Made by a program: the position numbers and the translations under genes. Of a stretch of DNA of 64,000 bases, positions 1-9,316 are shown one piece after another; position 1 is the first letter of the stretch; every line of letters starts with the position of its first letter. A model generated the notes under the pieces. It saw nothing but the letters and a program-made list of their open reading frames with translations. It searched no databases and was not told the origin of the DNA. The stretch is taken from NCBI GenBank assembly GCA_019636475.1, contig JAHBXN010000011.1, positions 1 through 64,000 on the forward strand. Reading direction: 5' to 3'. This DNA is from Phycisphaerae bacterium (GTDB lineage: Bacteria > Planctomycetota > Phycisphaerae > UBA1845 > UTPLA1).

Positions 1-2495
1 TTGCCATTGCCCTGATCGACCTGCGTCATGCGCCCGGCCGCGTCGTAGGTTGATTCAACCACAATTGTCCGCGTGTTCGGCGATTCGCCCACGCTCCGCG
101 TCACACGCCAGACCCGCCCGGCCGCGTCCAGTTCGGTGATGACCGAGTCCCCGTCCTGATCGGTCGCGGTGTAAACACCGCTTGCATCGTCGTAGTTGTT
201 CGTGAATGTGCGGGTAACTGGTGTTCCTGCGGCGTTGGGTAGATTGACCGGCTCCTCGGTCGCAAGGGAACAAGTCAGAGGGCGATCGAGATCATCATAG
301 GAGAAGCTGCGATTCCGATCGCTGCTGTCATAGGGCGTATCCATGAGCGGATCATTGACACAGCGATTCGACGTGAGCGATGATCCCGTCGGTGAATAGC
401 TGGATGTCGCACAGCCAGCCATCAGCGTCGCGTTGATGCCGGTCGGCTCGATCGGACAGAACGAAACACAGGTCGTTGGACACTGCGCGCAAATCTGCTG
501 TCCCGCGTTGTCGGTGCAATAGGTCGCCGTATCGGGGCCGCACCCGGTGCAATTGGGCTTTCTACGCGCTGAACTGGAAGAGCCAACCACCGCGCCGCCT
601 TCGTTCAGTGTGCGCCCCTGAAAAACCATCGGCCATGCCGGTTTGATATCATATTGCGAATCGACCGGGTTCTCCGTCTCTCGGGCCGTCTGCCCCCATG
701 CGTCATAAGTGAACAGCGTCACCACCCCGTTCGGGTCGGTCACACTCTTGACGAGGCCGTTCCAGTCTTCCGGGTCGATGCCGCTCCCCGTCGCGTCGTC
801 GTCGTAATATGCAATCACCGTCGTCGCTGTGCCGTTGCCCTGGCCGTCGGCCGGCTCGATCAGGTGCGTCGGGCTGGTCGGATGATTGGCATCGTTGTAT
901 TCGATTGCGACGGCCTTGGCCGTGTTGCCGGTCCCCGGCGTGGTCCCCGGCGGTATGATCTTGACCAGGTTGTTCATCCCGCCCGTGTCATACCCGTACG
1001 TCGTCTTGTTCCCGAGCGGATCGGTGGTCGTCAGAACATTGCCGTTCGAGTCATGGGTCGAGGTCCAGGTCTTGCCCAGCGGATTGGTGACGGTCGCGAC
1101 TTCGTGCACCAGGTTTGCCGGCGAGGTGACATGGCCGATCGTCGTCGTCTCGCTGAGCGGATCGGTCGCCTGAATAAGATTGAAGGTGAGAACGTCAAAG
1201 AGGAAGAACCAGTCATTCCCTCGGACATCCGTAAAGACCGTCTCCTGTTCAAAGCTGCTGCTGCCAATTCCGTAATCGATGTGGACCTCCTGCGCCAGCG
1301 GATTGGTTACACGGCTGAGGCGTCCCATGAGGCCGTCATAATCGTGGTCATACACCTTCCCGTTCTGATCGGCGATCGTGTCGATATCGTAGTCGGCCGT
1401 GTAGTCCCAGTGGATGCGATGCCCCAGCGGGTCCTCCAGCGCGACGAAATGGCCGTCGCCATCGGTGTGCGGGTTGCCGGGGTTCGAGGTGTCCTCGTAA
1501 AGCAGCAGCCAGACGCGCTCCGCATTGTTGCCGAGCGATGGGTTGTTCGTCACGCCCAGCGGCGCGGTGATCTCCGCCAGCTTGCCATGAGAGTTGTAGG
1601 AGAAGTCCAGTACGCGACCGGATGCGTCGGTGATGTAGTCGAGTTCACCATCAGCCGGATCGGAGGCGTTATCAATGTAGGTGCAGACCACCTGGTTGCC
1701 GGAGGGGTCTTCAATGAAGTCGAGCAGGCCATCGGTGTGGAAATAGAGCTTTGATTGCGACCTGGTGGTGAGCTTCCAGCCGGTGATGGGCGATGAGCCG
1801 ATGGGTTCGAGCCTGTTGAACACTCCGGGCATGGCATCCCACTGGCCGGTCGAGATATTCCTGCTGAACCTGTCTTTTGTGCCGTCGCCCCAGACGACCA
1901 CAACCGTGTCCGGACCGCCGACACCGCCGGAAATCTTGAGGCTGGTGTCATAGGTATGCGTCCAGACCGGGCCGCCTTCCTTCGCGGCGAGCAGGGCGAC
2001 GAATTCGTCCAGGTCCTGAAGGTCGAGTTCATCATCCTCGTTCATATCCGCGACGGCCTTTTCAGCTTCCGTGGGCGCGTCGGCAAGCACAATACCGACA
2101 AACGGGGACAAATCGGATGTATCGACCTTACCGTCGAGGTTGGCATCTCCGCGCCGAAGCGCCTCGGTCGGCTCCTCCCAGTCGCTGATCATGTGATGGT
2201 GCAGTGCCAGCGAGATGCCAGGGCCGCGGCCGCCCCAGCCGACGATCGGCAAGGCGGTATGGACCCGGCCGGTGTAAAGATCGACCTGCGAGAAAGGCGT
2301 GACGCCCATGCCGGCCGACCAGCGACGCGCCGGTCCCGTCGGCGCCTTGATGGGATACAACTCGACAGCCCCCGGCTGAGCCGAGGCATGCTGACCGTCC
2401 GCTGTAAGAATGAATGATACGCAAATGAAGGTGAAACTCGGTACAGACCATCGGCGCGAGACAGCGCGCAGCCGCATGATGGCTCGAAATTTCAT
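1..2495 (-). CDS. Secreted RHS/YD-repeat protein with dockerin-like segment (3' end outside window)
   Basis: The frame stays open from an ATG at 2495 to the window edge, so the C-terminus is missing. The start is preceded by a good Shine-Dalgarno (AAGGAAAGGA). The first ~40 residues form a signal peptide (basic start, hydrophobic stretch, ending near ASAQ). A short stretch shared with RHS wall proteins follows (MGVTPFSQVDLYTGRVHTAL). Next comes one EF-hand-like dockerin motif (GDANLDGKVDTSDL) with a second acidic half (MNEDDELDLQDLDEF). The rest is YD-type repeat sequence, for example DPLGHRIHWDYTADYDIDTI and TYDAAGRMTQVDQGNG near the edge. A Cys-rich patch (CTDNAGQQICAQC) lies about 250 codons before the edge. 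RHS proteins are large secreted shells, often with toxin tips. Here the C-terminus is out of view, so a toxin role is unproven. Other long frames in this stretch are shadows. Confidence 0.85.
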   Translation of the reverse strand, partial: MKFRAIMRLRAVSRRWSVPSFTFICVSFILTADGQHASAQPGAVELYPIKAPTGPARRWSAGMGVTPFSQVDLYTGRVHTALPIVGWGGRGPGISLALHHHMISDWEEPTEALRRGDANLDGKVDTSDLSPFVGIVLADAPTEAEKAVADMNEDDELDLQDLDEFVALLAAKEGGPVWTHTYDTSLKISGGVGGPDTVVVVWGDGTKDRFSRNISTGQWDAMPGVFNRLEPIGSSPITGWKLTTRSQSKLYFHTDGLLDFIEDPSGNQVVCTYIDNASDPADGELDYITDASGRVLDFSYNSHGKLAEITAPLGVTNNPSLGNNAERVWLLLYEDTSNPGNPHTDGDGHFVALEDPLGHRIHWDYTADYDIDTIADQNGKVYDHDYDGLMGRLSRVTNPLAQEVHIDYGIGSSSFEQETVFTDVRGNDWFFLFDVLTFNLIQATDPLSETTTIGHVTSPANLVHEVATVTNPLGKTWTSTHDSNGNVLTTTDPLGNKTTYGYDTGGMNNLVKIIPPGTTPGTGNTAKAVAIEYNDANHPTSPTHLIEPADGQGNGTATTVIAYYDDDATGSGIDPEDWNGLVKSVTDPNGVVTLFTYDAWGQTARETENPVDSQYDIKPAWPMVFQGRTLNEGGAVVGSSSSARRKPNCTGCGPDTATYCTDNAGQQICAQCPTTCVSFCPIEPTGINATLMAGCATSSYSPTGSSLTSNRCVNDPLMDTPYDSSDRNRSFSYDDLDRPLTCSLATEEPVNLPNAAGTPVTRTFTNNYDDASGVYTATDQDGDSVITELDAAGRVWRVTRSVGESPNTRTIVVESTYDAAGRMTQVDQGNG

Positions 2496-2572
2496 ATGGA
2501 TCCTTTCCTTAAGAATCGGAAGCCCGTTCGTATCACGCCGGCAAGCCCCGCCCAAGGCCCGAGCGTTATTCA

Positions 2573-2603
2573 TACATAACCGCTGACCAAGTTGCTTAGT
2601 CAA
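2573..2603 (-). promoter_or_regulatory. Possible sigma-70 promoter for the RHS gene
   Basis: On the minus strand TTGACT (2603-2598) is followed after 19 bases by TATGTA (2578-2573), about 78 bases before the ATG at 2495. The -35 overlaps an inverted repeat, AAGTTG-N6-CAACTT (2589-2606), followed by a T run on the plus strand. That repeat could be an operator or a weak terminator. The spacer is longer than ideal, so this is tentative. Confidence 0.3.
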
Positions 2604-2796
2604 CTTTTTTGCGGGACTTTTCTCTCCGGCGACGACTGCCGGGCAGTGGCATGATGGCCCGCCTGCATCTCCGCGCAGAAACTGCCCGCCCGCTGCGGCA
2701 GGGTTGAAAAGCGGGATTGGCCGAAGTCTGTGTCGTTCTCGTTGAATGTCCGGCGGCCCGGGACGATTCCGGCCCGGTTCCGGCCCTGCTGAAGCC

Positions 2797-2964
2797 GGTT
2801 ACGGTTCATTCGTAACCGCCTCCCGTTCGGCCGTCACCGGTTACGGTTCATTCGTAACCGCCTCCCGTTCGGCCGTCACCGGTTACGGTTCATTCGTAAC
2901 CGCCTCCCGTTCGGCCGTCACCGGTTGCGGTTCATTCGTAACCCCCTCCCGTTCGGCCGTCACC
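2797..2964. repeat. Four tandem 42-bp units, each with a 7-bp palindrome
   Basis: Four head-to-tail 42-base units start at 2797, 2839, 2881 and 2923. The first three are identical and the fourth has a few substitutions. A partial fifth follows. Each unit holds a perfect inverted repeat, GGTTACG-N7-CGTAACC, and the last copy has one changed arm. The unit length is a multiple of three, and the plus frame reads GYGSFVTASRSAVT four times. The array lies directly upstream of, and in frame with, the transposase reading frame but is cut from it by TGA at 2995-2997. It is too regular and spacer-free for a CRISPR. The role is unknown: VNTR, protein-binding iterons or an IS-associated repeat are all possible. 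Confidence 0.9.
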
Positions 2965-3060
2965 GGTTGTCACGGGATCGGCACCGGTCCGGTTTGAGGC
3001 GGGGCTCATCCGTTCTACGACCGGGTCAACGCAATTCTCAAGGCGCAAACCTTTGACCGC

Positions 3061-3102
3061 ATTGCCGACGGCGCTCATGGCATTGCCGACGGCGCTCATG
3101 GC
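3061..3102 (+). repeat. Exact 21-bp tandem duplication in transposase N-terminal region
   Basis: Bases 3061-3081 are repeated exactly at 3082-3102, giving IADGAHG twice in the frame of the transposase. As I remember the family, a short linker sits here before GFDAFVE, so the duplication looks recent and local. It does not shift the frame. Confidence 0.85.
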
Positions 3103-3204
3103 TTTGGCGGCTTCGACGCCTTTGTCGAGGATCGCTGCCGCAAGTTCTACTCCGACAAGGTCGGCCGGCCGTCGCTGCCGCCGGCGGTCTATTTCCGACT
3201 GCTG

Positions 3205-4407
3205 ATGATCGGCTACTTCGAGGGGATCGGCAGCGAGCGCGGGATCGCCTGGCGGCTGGCGGACTCGCTGGCGTTGCGAAGATTCGCGGGTTACGCGCTG
3301 ACCGACTCGACGCCGGACCATTCGACGATCAGCCGCAATCGGCGGTTGATCGACGTTGAGACGCACCGGGAGATTTTCACCTGGGTCTTGCAGGTTCTGG
3401 CGAAGGAGAAGCTGCTGGATGGCAAGACGCTGGGTATCGATGCGACGACCTTGGAGGCGAATGCGGCCTTGCGGAGCATCGTTCGTCGCGACACGGGCGA
3501 AAGCTATCAGGAGTTTCTGACGCGACTGGCGAAGGAGTCGGGCATCGAGACGCCGACGCGGGAGGACCTGGCCAGACTGGACAGGAAGCGCAGGAACAAG
3601 GGGTCAAACGATGACTGGCAGCATCCGCACGATCCGGACGCGAAGATCACGAAGATGAAGAACGGCAGCACGCACCTGGCCCACAAGGCCGAACATGCGG
3701 TGGACATGGACACGGGTGCGGTCATGGCGGTGACGCTTCAGCCGTCCAGTCGCGGCGACACGACGAGCCTCGGCGAGACGATCAAGCAGGTGGACGAGAA
3801 CCTGGTGTCGGTGATGGCGGATGAGAAGGCGTGCGAGCAGTTGAGCGAGCAGGTCTTGAAGGAAGTGGTGGCGGACAGGGGCTATCACAGCAATGAGGTG
3901 TTGAAGGATCAGAAGGAGCGGGAGATTCGCACCTACATCGCCGAACCGGACCGCGGCCGACGGAACTGGCAGGGCCGGACCGAAAAGGAGATCGCCGAGA
4001 AGCTTGAAGCGCGTGATGCGGTGTATGCCAATCGTCGCCGGATCAAGGGCGAGCGCGGCAAGTCCCTGATGCGGAAGCGCGGGCAGCGGGTGGAACGGAG
4101 CTTTGCCCATTGCCATGACACCGGCGGGATGCGCCGGACGCACCTTCGCGAGCACGAAAACATATTGAAGCGACTGCTCATTCACGTGGCGGGATTTAAT
4201 TTGAGTCTGATCCTGCGCAGGGTGCTCGGCTTCGGGACGGCCAGGAGCATGCAGGATGCGGCGGCGCGGCTGTTGCGCGCGATCGCGGAGTGCATTGCAC
4301 ATGCCCTGCCCGACCTGTGGCGGAGCTTGAACGACAATCGGGAGCCGCGGCGCCGGACAACGAACAACACGACGCCGGACGCTCTATCGATCCATTACGC
4401 CGCGTAA
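3205..4407 (+). CDS. DDE transposase (IS1182/IS5-like), N-terminus without a normal start
   Basis: This encodes a cut-and-paste type DDE transposase. Seen: the N-terminal helical domain (GYFEGIGSERGIAWRLADS, DSTPDHSTISRNRR), the first catalytic Asp in GKTLGIDATTLEANAA, the region DPDAKITKMKNG, a second acidic region (VVADRGYHSNE) and a basic C-terminal domain (RKRGQRVERSFAH). The first ATG is at 3205. Family homology clearly continues upstream in the same frame to about 3001 (HPFYDRVNAIL, FDAFVEDRCRKFYSDKVGRP), where no ATG, GTG or TTG occurs after the TGA at 2995-2997. The copy is therefore either N-terminally damaged, translated from a non-standard start, or expressed by readthrough from the repeat-bearing frame. 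Terminal inverted repeats were not identified. It is convergent with the kinase gene downstream. Confidence 0.85.
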   Translation: MIGYFEGIGSERGIAWRLADSLALRRFAGYALTDSTPDHSTISRNRRLIDVETHREIFTWVLQVLAKEKLLDGKTLGIDATTLEANAALRSIVRRDTGESYQEFLTRLAKESGIETPTREDLARLDRKRRNKGSNDDWQHPHDPDAKITKMKNGSTHLAHKAEHAVDMDTGAVMAVTLQPSSRGDTTSLGETIKQVDENLVSVMADEKACEQLSEQVLKEVVADRGYHSNEVLKDQKEREIRTYIAEPDRGRRNWQGRTEKEIAEKLEARDAVYANRRRIKGERGKSLMRKRGQRVERSFAHCHDTGGMRRTHLREHENILKRLLIHVAGFNLSLILRRVLGFGTARSMQDAAARLLRAIAECIAHALPDLWRSLNDNREPRRRTTNNTTPDALSIHYAA

Positions 4408-4482
4408 AGCACAGCCGTTCGAAAAAACGGAGTTCCGCCACGGGCTGATAGGGGAGGAAACGCGATCGGTATCCGGGCGGGC

Positions 4483-7400
4483 TTAGTTTGCCAAGGCCGA
4501 CTGATGGGCGCGGTTGCCTTCAATACAGGCGTCGGCGAAATGCAGATCGAGTACATGCGTTTCGCCGGCTGAACATACGGCAGCAATGTATCGGCCATCA
4601 AAGCTGAAACACGCCGTGATGATCTCTTCGCCGGGACAAATTTCGTGGGCGGCAAGTTCCCGGCCGGCCGAAACACTCCACAGCCGCACAGTGCCGTCAC
4701 TACTGCATGACGCGAACACGTCAGGCTCGTTCGGCTTGAACTCGACGCCCCACACGGTACCGGCGTGCCCCTCAAAGACATGAAGTCGCTCACCGGACCC
4801 CACATCGAACATCTCGATATTGAAGTTCCATGTTCCGGTCAGTACGCGCGAGTCGTCGGGCGTGAAGGCAATTCCCCACGGCGTGTAGTGGCAGAGCATT
4901 CTCGATATGGGTTTTCCGTCCTTATCCCATAACCTCAGTAACTGATCGCGCGATGTCGTTGCAATCCATCGCCCATCATGCGAGAAGGCGGCCGAAATCG
5001 CTTCGTATCGATCGCAGGAAAGTACGGTCGCATCGGTTGTCTTCGGATAGTCCGCAAGCGCGAAGCTGTCGCCGCGGCGAGCGAAGACCCAGCGCTGCTG
5101 GTCAGCACTCAATGCGACCGACTGCTGGGAGATGAAGTTCGAGTTCGGTACTTCCTCTTCACAATTACCAGTCTCGACATTCCAACGCCGCAAAATGCGG
5201 TCTCGTGAAACGGCGATCACTTCCTTCGCACCAGGACCAAATCGCAAGGCCCGGATCCGGTAGAGCCTGTCGTCCTCTCTAACCGGCAACTTAATCGGCC
5301 TGAGATGCCGGCGGATGGTGCTCGTTCCGAGATCAAGAATCGCGACGGAGCCATCGTCCCGAGCGATGGCCAACGAATTCTCGGCGGGATGAAAGGCGGC
5401 CGACCGGGCATCGGAGATTGCCGATACTTTCTGCTGTGCTGGCGAACCGAGCCGCCAGACCCGGATGTCTCTCATCGTCGTGGCGACCAGCGCGGACTGG
5501 TCCCGTGTGATTGCGAGCCGGGAGATCGAGCCGCGCTGGAAGGATCGCGCGCGTCGGCGGGATTCAACGTCCCACACATCCGTCGAGAACCAGCCGCCGG
5601 CGTAAATCGTTCGGCCGTCATCGGCGAACGCCGCATCGACCACGACGCCGGCAACCGGGCCAAAGGTTCCTTCGCACTCCAGTGATTTGAGGTTCCACTT
5701 CCGAAATGACCGATCGAAGTTGCCGCCCGCGCTGATCAGTCCCCGACCGTCGGGCGAAAATGCCAACATGGAAACAACATCGACATGGCCGACCAGCGTC
5801 GCGATGGGAACCGCAAATGCGTCGTCGATCGCGGATCCCGGCATCGCGCGCTCGCAGAGGCGCTCCGTGTTCCAGAGCACGATGTTGCCGCCGCGCACGG
5901 CTGATGCCATTCGCGTGCCATCCGAGTTGAACCGAATCCGGTAGATACCGGATCCGCCCGTATCCAGCTCGGTGAGCATCTTCGCCGTGCCTGAATCCCA
6001 TATCCGAATCCTTCCATCATCGCCGCCGGCGACAATGGCTCGACCGTCGCAGTTGAAGCAAATCGTGCCGGTGCTTCGCCGATTGGCACGAATCTCATGA
6101 ATCAACTCGCCGGTGATCGGGCGCCAAAGTCCGAGCCTGCCGTCAGCCGTGGAGGCGGCAACCATCTCTCCATCCGAGCTGAACGCCAGATCAAGGGTCA
6201 CCGCTTTCAATCCGGTCAAACTGGCGATTCGAGTCTGCAAGGTGATATCCCAGACTTCCGGGTCGGCTCCTTCGCCGCCCACCGCAGCGAGTCGCCCGTC
6301 CGGGCTGAGCGCCATCGATCGGATCAAACTGAGACCGGTTCGCATGGTCGTCATGCTCGGGAAGCGGCAATAGAGTTCGTTGAGCGCCCAGTAAGCGGCC
6401 GGCGAATCGGGATCACGGAGGAATTCGCGCCAGATGATTGCTTCTGCATCGCCGAAATTTCCGGCCGCCCCGAGCGCGCGGCCGCGGTCGATCTGGCTCT
6501 GCGAGATTTCCACGCGAAGTTGTTCGGCCGTTCGATTGGCGCGATCTCGCTGGGCGAAAGCGTCGTTCCTGGCGACGATCGATTCATCCGCCAAACGTCG
6601 ATTGGTGCGTGCCTGCGCCGAGGCCCAGACCGCGAAGCCGGTCAGCAGGACGACGAACGCCGCGACCGCCGCAAGCACGCCGCGATATCGCCTGACATTC
6701 TTGCGGAGCAAGTAGAGTGCCGAATCTCGCTTGGCCTCGACGGGTTCGTCATTGAGAAATCGTCGGATGTCCTGAGCCAGCTCCGATGCGGACTGGTAGC
6801 GGCGATCCTTGTCCTTGGAAAGCGCTTTGCAGACGATGGCTTCGACGTCCTGCGGAATGCGTCCGGTGCGAGCCGAGGCGGAGGAACGAATCGGTGCTGG
6901 CGGCTCCTCGGCGATGATCCGGGCGATCTCCGCCATGCCTGCGGACCCGAACTCGTAAGGCAGCCGACCTGTCAGCAATTGATAGATCAGTACGCCGACG
7001 GCGTACACGTCGGATCGGGTGTCCACACTATGGGACTCGCCCCGAATCTGCTCGGGACTCATGTAGGCGGGTGTACCGACGACCTGTCCCACGTGCGTGC
7101 GCCGTGCCGCTCCGGGCTCGTCGGCCTCGATCGCGGCCGCGACACCAAAGTCCAGCAGCTTGGGTTGCGCGTCAAAGACGCGCGTGCCCGAGACGAACCG
7201 AGATCCTGACTCGGGCGTGGTGCGGACGACAAGGATGTTATCCGGCTTGATGTCGCGGTGGATGATGCCGTTCTGGTGGGCGTGTTGCAGGGCATCGCAC
7301 ACGCGGGCGATCAACTCGAGCCGTTGCGTGACACTCAGGGGATCGTGGCCATCGCCCGGTGACACGGCGAACTGGAGCACATTCCGGCCTTGAATGTACT

Positions 7401-7947
7401 CCATTGTGTAATAAGGCATCCGCGACGGAAATGGCGGACCCTCGCCGGACGGAAATGTCACTTCCGCGACACCTGCCTCGAAAATCTGCGCGATCCCCGG
7501 ATGCTGCAAACGGCCCAGGACGTGTGATTCGTGCTCGAATCGGGCGAGCGCGTCGGCCGACGCCATGAACCACCGAACCACCTTCAAAGCGACCGTGCGC
7601 CGCGGATTCTCCTGTTCGGCGAGATAGACCACGCCGAAGCCACCCTCGCCGATCTGCCGAAGAATGCGATAGGCCCCGATTTGAATCGGAACCGGCTGGC
7701 TCGAAGGGCGCAGAAGGACTTCGGTGGCGGCACGGACGGCTGCACCCACGGCGGTTTGAAATGCGGCGACGGGCGCTTCATCGTGTTCGAGAAGTCGCAT
7801 GACGCAGGAACGCAGTTTTTCATCGCCGCCCGATTCACGCCGGACGAAGCGCGAGCGCTCGCCCGGCTTCAGAGCGCAGGCAGCCTGAAACAATGCCTCA
7901 GCTTTTCGAAATTCCTCGGGGGACATGCGGCGATAATCCCTCGTCAA
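4483..7947 (-). CDS. Membrane Ser/Thr protein kinase with C-terminal WD40 repeats
   Basis: This is a 1154-residue Hanks-type kinase of the planctomycete kinase-propeller type. A helical N-terminus (~1-85) precedes the kinase domain (~92-400). The glycine loop GEGGFGVV is at ~100-107, the ATP-binding Lys is in VALKVV (~122), the catalytic loop HRDIKPDN at ~230-237, DFG at ~266-268 and the activation/APE-like segment GTPAYMSPEQ at ~291-300. One transmembrane helix lies at ~422-444. The remainder (~540-1145) is a run of WD40-like repeats, for example SPDGRLAAVGG, WDKDGKP and FASCSSDGTVRLW, probably one or two beta-propellers outside the membrane. It starts by a four-base ATGA overlap with the sigma-factor gene, so the two are co-transcribed and presumably act in one signalling path. 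The target is unknown. Confidence 0.92.
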   Translation of the reverse strand: MTRDYRRMSPEEFRKAEALFQAACALKPGERSRFVRRESGGDEKLRSCVMRLLEHDEAPVAAFQTAVGAAVRAATEVLLRPSSQPVPIQIGAYRILRQIGEGGFGVVYLAEQENPRRTVALKVVRWFMASADALARFEHESHVLGRLQHPGIAQIFEAGVAEVTFPSGEGPPFPSRMPYYTMEYIQGRNVLQFAVSPGDGHDPLSVTQRLELIARVCDALQHAHQNGIIHRDIKPDNILVVRTTPESGSRFVSGTRVFDAQPKLLDFGVAAAIEADEPGAARRTHVGQVVGTPAYMSPEQIRGESHSVDTRSDVYAVGVLIYQLLTGRLPYEFGSAGMAEIARIIAEEPPAPIRSSASARTGRIPQDVEAIVCKALSKDKDRRYQSASELAQDIRRFLNDEPVEAKRDSALYLLRKNVRRYRGVLAAVAAFVVLLTGFAVWASAQARTNRRLADESIVARNDAFAQRDRANRTAEQLRVEISQSQIDRGRALGAAGNFGDAEAIIWREFLRDPDSPAAYWALNELYCRFPSMTTMRTGLSLIRSMALSPDGRLAAVGGEGADPEVWDITLQTRIASLTGLKAVTLDLAFSSDGEMVAASTADGRLGLWRPITGELIHEIRANRRSTGTICFNCDGRAIVAGGDDGRIRIWDSGTAKMLTELDTGGSGIYRIRFNSDGTRMASAVRGGNIVLWNTERLCERAMPGSAIDDAFAVPIATLVGHVDVVSMLAFSPDGRGLISAGGNFDRSFRKWNLKSLECEGTFGPVAGVVVDAAFADDGRTIYAGGWFSTDVWDVESRRRARSFQRGSISRLAITRDQSALVATTMRDIRVWRLGSPAQQKVSAISDARSAAFHPAENSLAIARDDGSVAILDLGTSTIRRHLRPIKLPVREDDRLYRIRALRFGPGAKEVIAVSRDRILRRWNVETGNCEEEVPNSNFISQQSVALSADQQRWVFARRGDSFALADYPKTTDATVLSCDRYEAISAAFSHDGRWIATTSRDQLLRLWDKDGKPISRMLCHYTPWGIAFTPDDSRVLTGTWNFNIEMFDVGSGERLHVFEGHAGTVWGVEFKPNEPDVFASCSSDGTVRLWSVSAGRELAAHEICPGEEIITACFSFDGRYIAAVCSAGETHVLDLHFADACIEGNRAHQSALAN

Positions 7948-8525
7948 TTCCGCGCGAGCTGGCTCGATAGGTGTGCCCGGGCCATGCGCCAGTCCGCCTC
8001 AACCGTTGATATTGAAATGCCCAGGACATGCGAGATCTCATCGACGGTCATGCCGCCGTAGAATCGCAACTCGACGACCTTTGCCTTGCGGGAATCGAGC
8101 GCCGCGAGTTGCGTCAACGCTTCGTCCAACTCAACCGCGTCCACCGCATTTTTCTCCGAAGGCATGATTGACGTGGACAACATCACAGGGCGAACACCGC
8201 CCCCGCGTTTGTCTGCGGCGCGAGCCAGGGCATGATTCACCAGCGTATTACGCATGGCCCGAGCCGCGAGTGCCATGAAATGGGCACGATCGCTCCAGTT
8301 GATGTTTGCCTGGCCGGCTAGCTTGACATAAACCTCGTTGACGAGCGCCGTCGGCTGAAGCGTATGGTCCGACCGCTCGCCGCGAAGACATGCGGCCGCG
8401 AGCGCCCGAAGCTCGTCGTAGACGATCGGCAGCAGCGCATCCACGGCCGCTCGACCACCGACCGACAGGCCGGTGAGGAGTTCAGAGCGCGAAGCGTCAT
8501 CCAGATGTCTGTCCGATCCGTCCAC
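7944..8525 (-). CDS. ECF-type RNA polymerase sigma factor (TIGR02999-like)
   Basis: This is a small sigma-70 family protein with region 2 (LLPIVYDELRALAAACLRG, ALVNEVYVKLA, WSDRAHFMALAARAMRNTLV) and region 4 (LDSRKAKVVELRFYGGMTVD, EISHVLGISISTVEADWRMA). It matches the short ECF group common in planctomycetes. I chose the GTG at 8525 (VDGSDRHLDD), giving 193 residues, the usual length. The frame is open to a GTG at 8606, but the extra residues (GGWGGRTVCRDCVFRT) look non-coding. The end overlaps the kinase start by four bases. The kinase may modulate this factor, but no anti-sigma domain is visible. Confidence 0.88.
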   Translation of the reverse strand: MDGSDRHLDDASRSELLTGLSVGGRAAVDALLPIVYDELRALAAACLRGERSDHTLQPTALVNEVYVKLAGQANINWSDRAHFMALAARAMRNTLVNHALARAADKRGGGVRPVMLSTSIMPSEKNAVDAVELDEALTQLAALDSRKAKVVELRFYGGMTVDEISHVLGISISTVEADWRMARAHLSSQLARN

Positions 8526-8737
8526 ATCCGAAGTATACCCGCCCCGCGTCCTGAACACACAGTCGCGGCAGACCGTCCGCCCGCCCCACCCACCCGGAAT
8601 CTTCACCGATCCGCTCGGGGCATCCCGGGCTATTCAGATCGTGACATTCGGGCGATAATCGGGCACCGATTGCGAACAGCCAGCGGCCGGCGGATGGCCA
8701 TGGACTGAGAGCGATCCAACGACACCAACGAGTCCCG

Positions 8738-9316
8738 ATGAATCGCAAAGAGGCCATTTCTCGATCGATCGAGTCCCATATCACGGCATTGCGTTCGTTG
8801 TCCGGCCAGGCCGGGACGATCGACCGGATTGTTGGCGTGATGCAGGCAGCACTTGATTCCGGTGCAAAGATCATGACCTGCGGCAACGGCGGATCGGCGG
8901 CGGAAGCCCTGCATCTGGCGGAGGAAATGATCGGGCGGTTCAGTCGCGATCGCGATCCGCTTTCGGCGCTGAGTCTATCGGCGGATCCGACCGCGATAAC
9001 ATGTATCTCCAATGATTTTGGATTCGAGCAGGTCTTTGCCAGACAGGTTCGCGGACTGGGCCGTAAAGGTGACGTTCTTATTGCACTCTCGACCAGCGGC
9101 CGCAGCGTGAATATCGTGGCGGCATTGGAAGCGGCCCGCGAACTGGGGATCACGACCATCGGCCTGCTGGGACGGCCGGGCAGCGCGGCAGAGCACCATT
9201 GCGACATTGCAATGACACCGGATGCGGCCAATGGCGCACACATTCAGGAAATGCACCTGATGACGATTCATCTCATTTTGGAGCAGTTGGAGCCCAAACC
9301 TCGGCCGGAAGCCTGA
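8738..9316 (+). CDS. gmhA: Phosphoheptose isomerase-like SIS-domain protein
   Basis: This 192-residue SIS-domain protein closely fits GmhA, which isomerises sedoheptulose 7-phosphate to D-glycero-D-manno-heptose 7-phosphate in the cytoplasm for LPS-core or S-layer sugar synthesis. Motifs seen: TCGNGGSAAEALHLAEEM (~48-65, sugar-phosphate binding), SADPTAITCISNDFGFEQVF (~82-101), ALSTSGRSVNIV (~115-126) and a C-terminal helix with HIQEMHLMTIHLI holding the expected Glu/His. It is divergent from the sigma factor upstream. No other heptose gene is nearby. DiaA-like SIS proteins are a less likely alternative. Confidence 0.88.
   Translation: MNRKEAISRSIESHITALRSLSGQAGTIDRIVGVMQAALDSGAKIMTCGNGGSAAEALHLAEEMIGRFSRDRDPLSALSLSADPTAITCISNDFGFEQVFARQVRGLGRKGDVLIALSTSGRSVNIVAALEAARELGITTIGLLGRPGSAAEHHCDIAMTPDAANGAHIQEMHLMTIHLILEQLEPKPRPEA

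Noticed and set aside
654-1754. Long plus-strand frame (366 codons)
   Set aside because: Antisense shadow of the RHS gene; no domain and composition of a reverse frame.
2797-2964. CRISPR array
   Set aside because: Units are contiguous with no unique spacers.
2746-2997. Plus-strand frame over the 42-bp repeats as a gene
   Set aside because: Sequence is only the repeated unit and low-complexity flanks; no ribosome site.
3604-4302. Minus-strand 232-codon frame
   Set aside because: Antisense of the transposase.
6097-7209. Plus-strand 370-codon frame
   Set aside because: Antisense of the kinase gene, without any domain.
8497-9243. Minus-strand 248-codon frame
   Set aside because: Antisense of the clearly recognisable GmhA-like gene.
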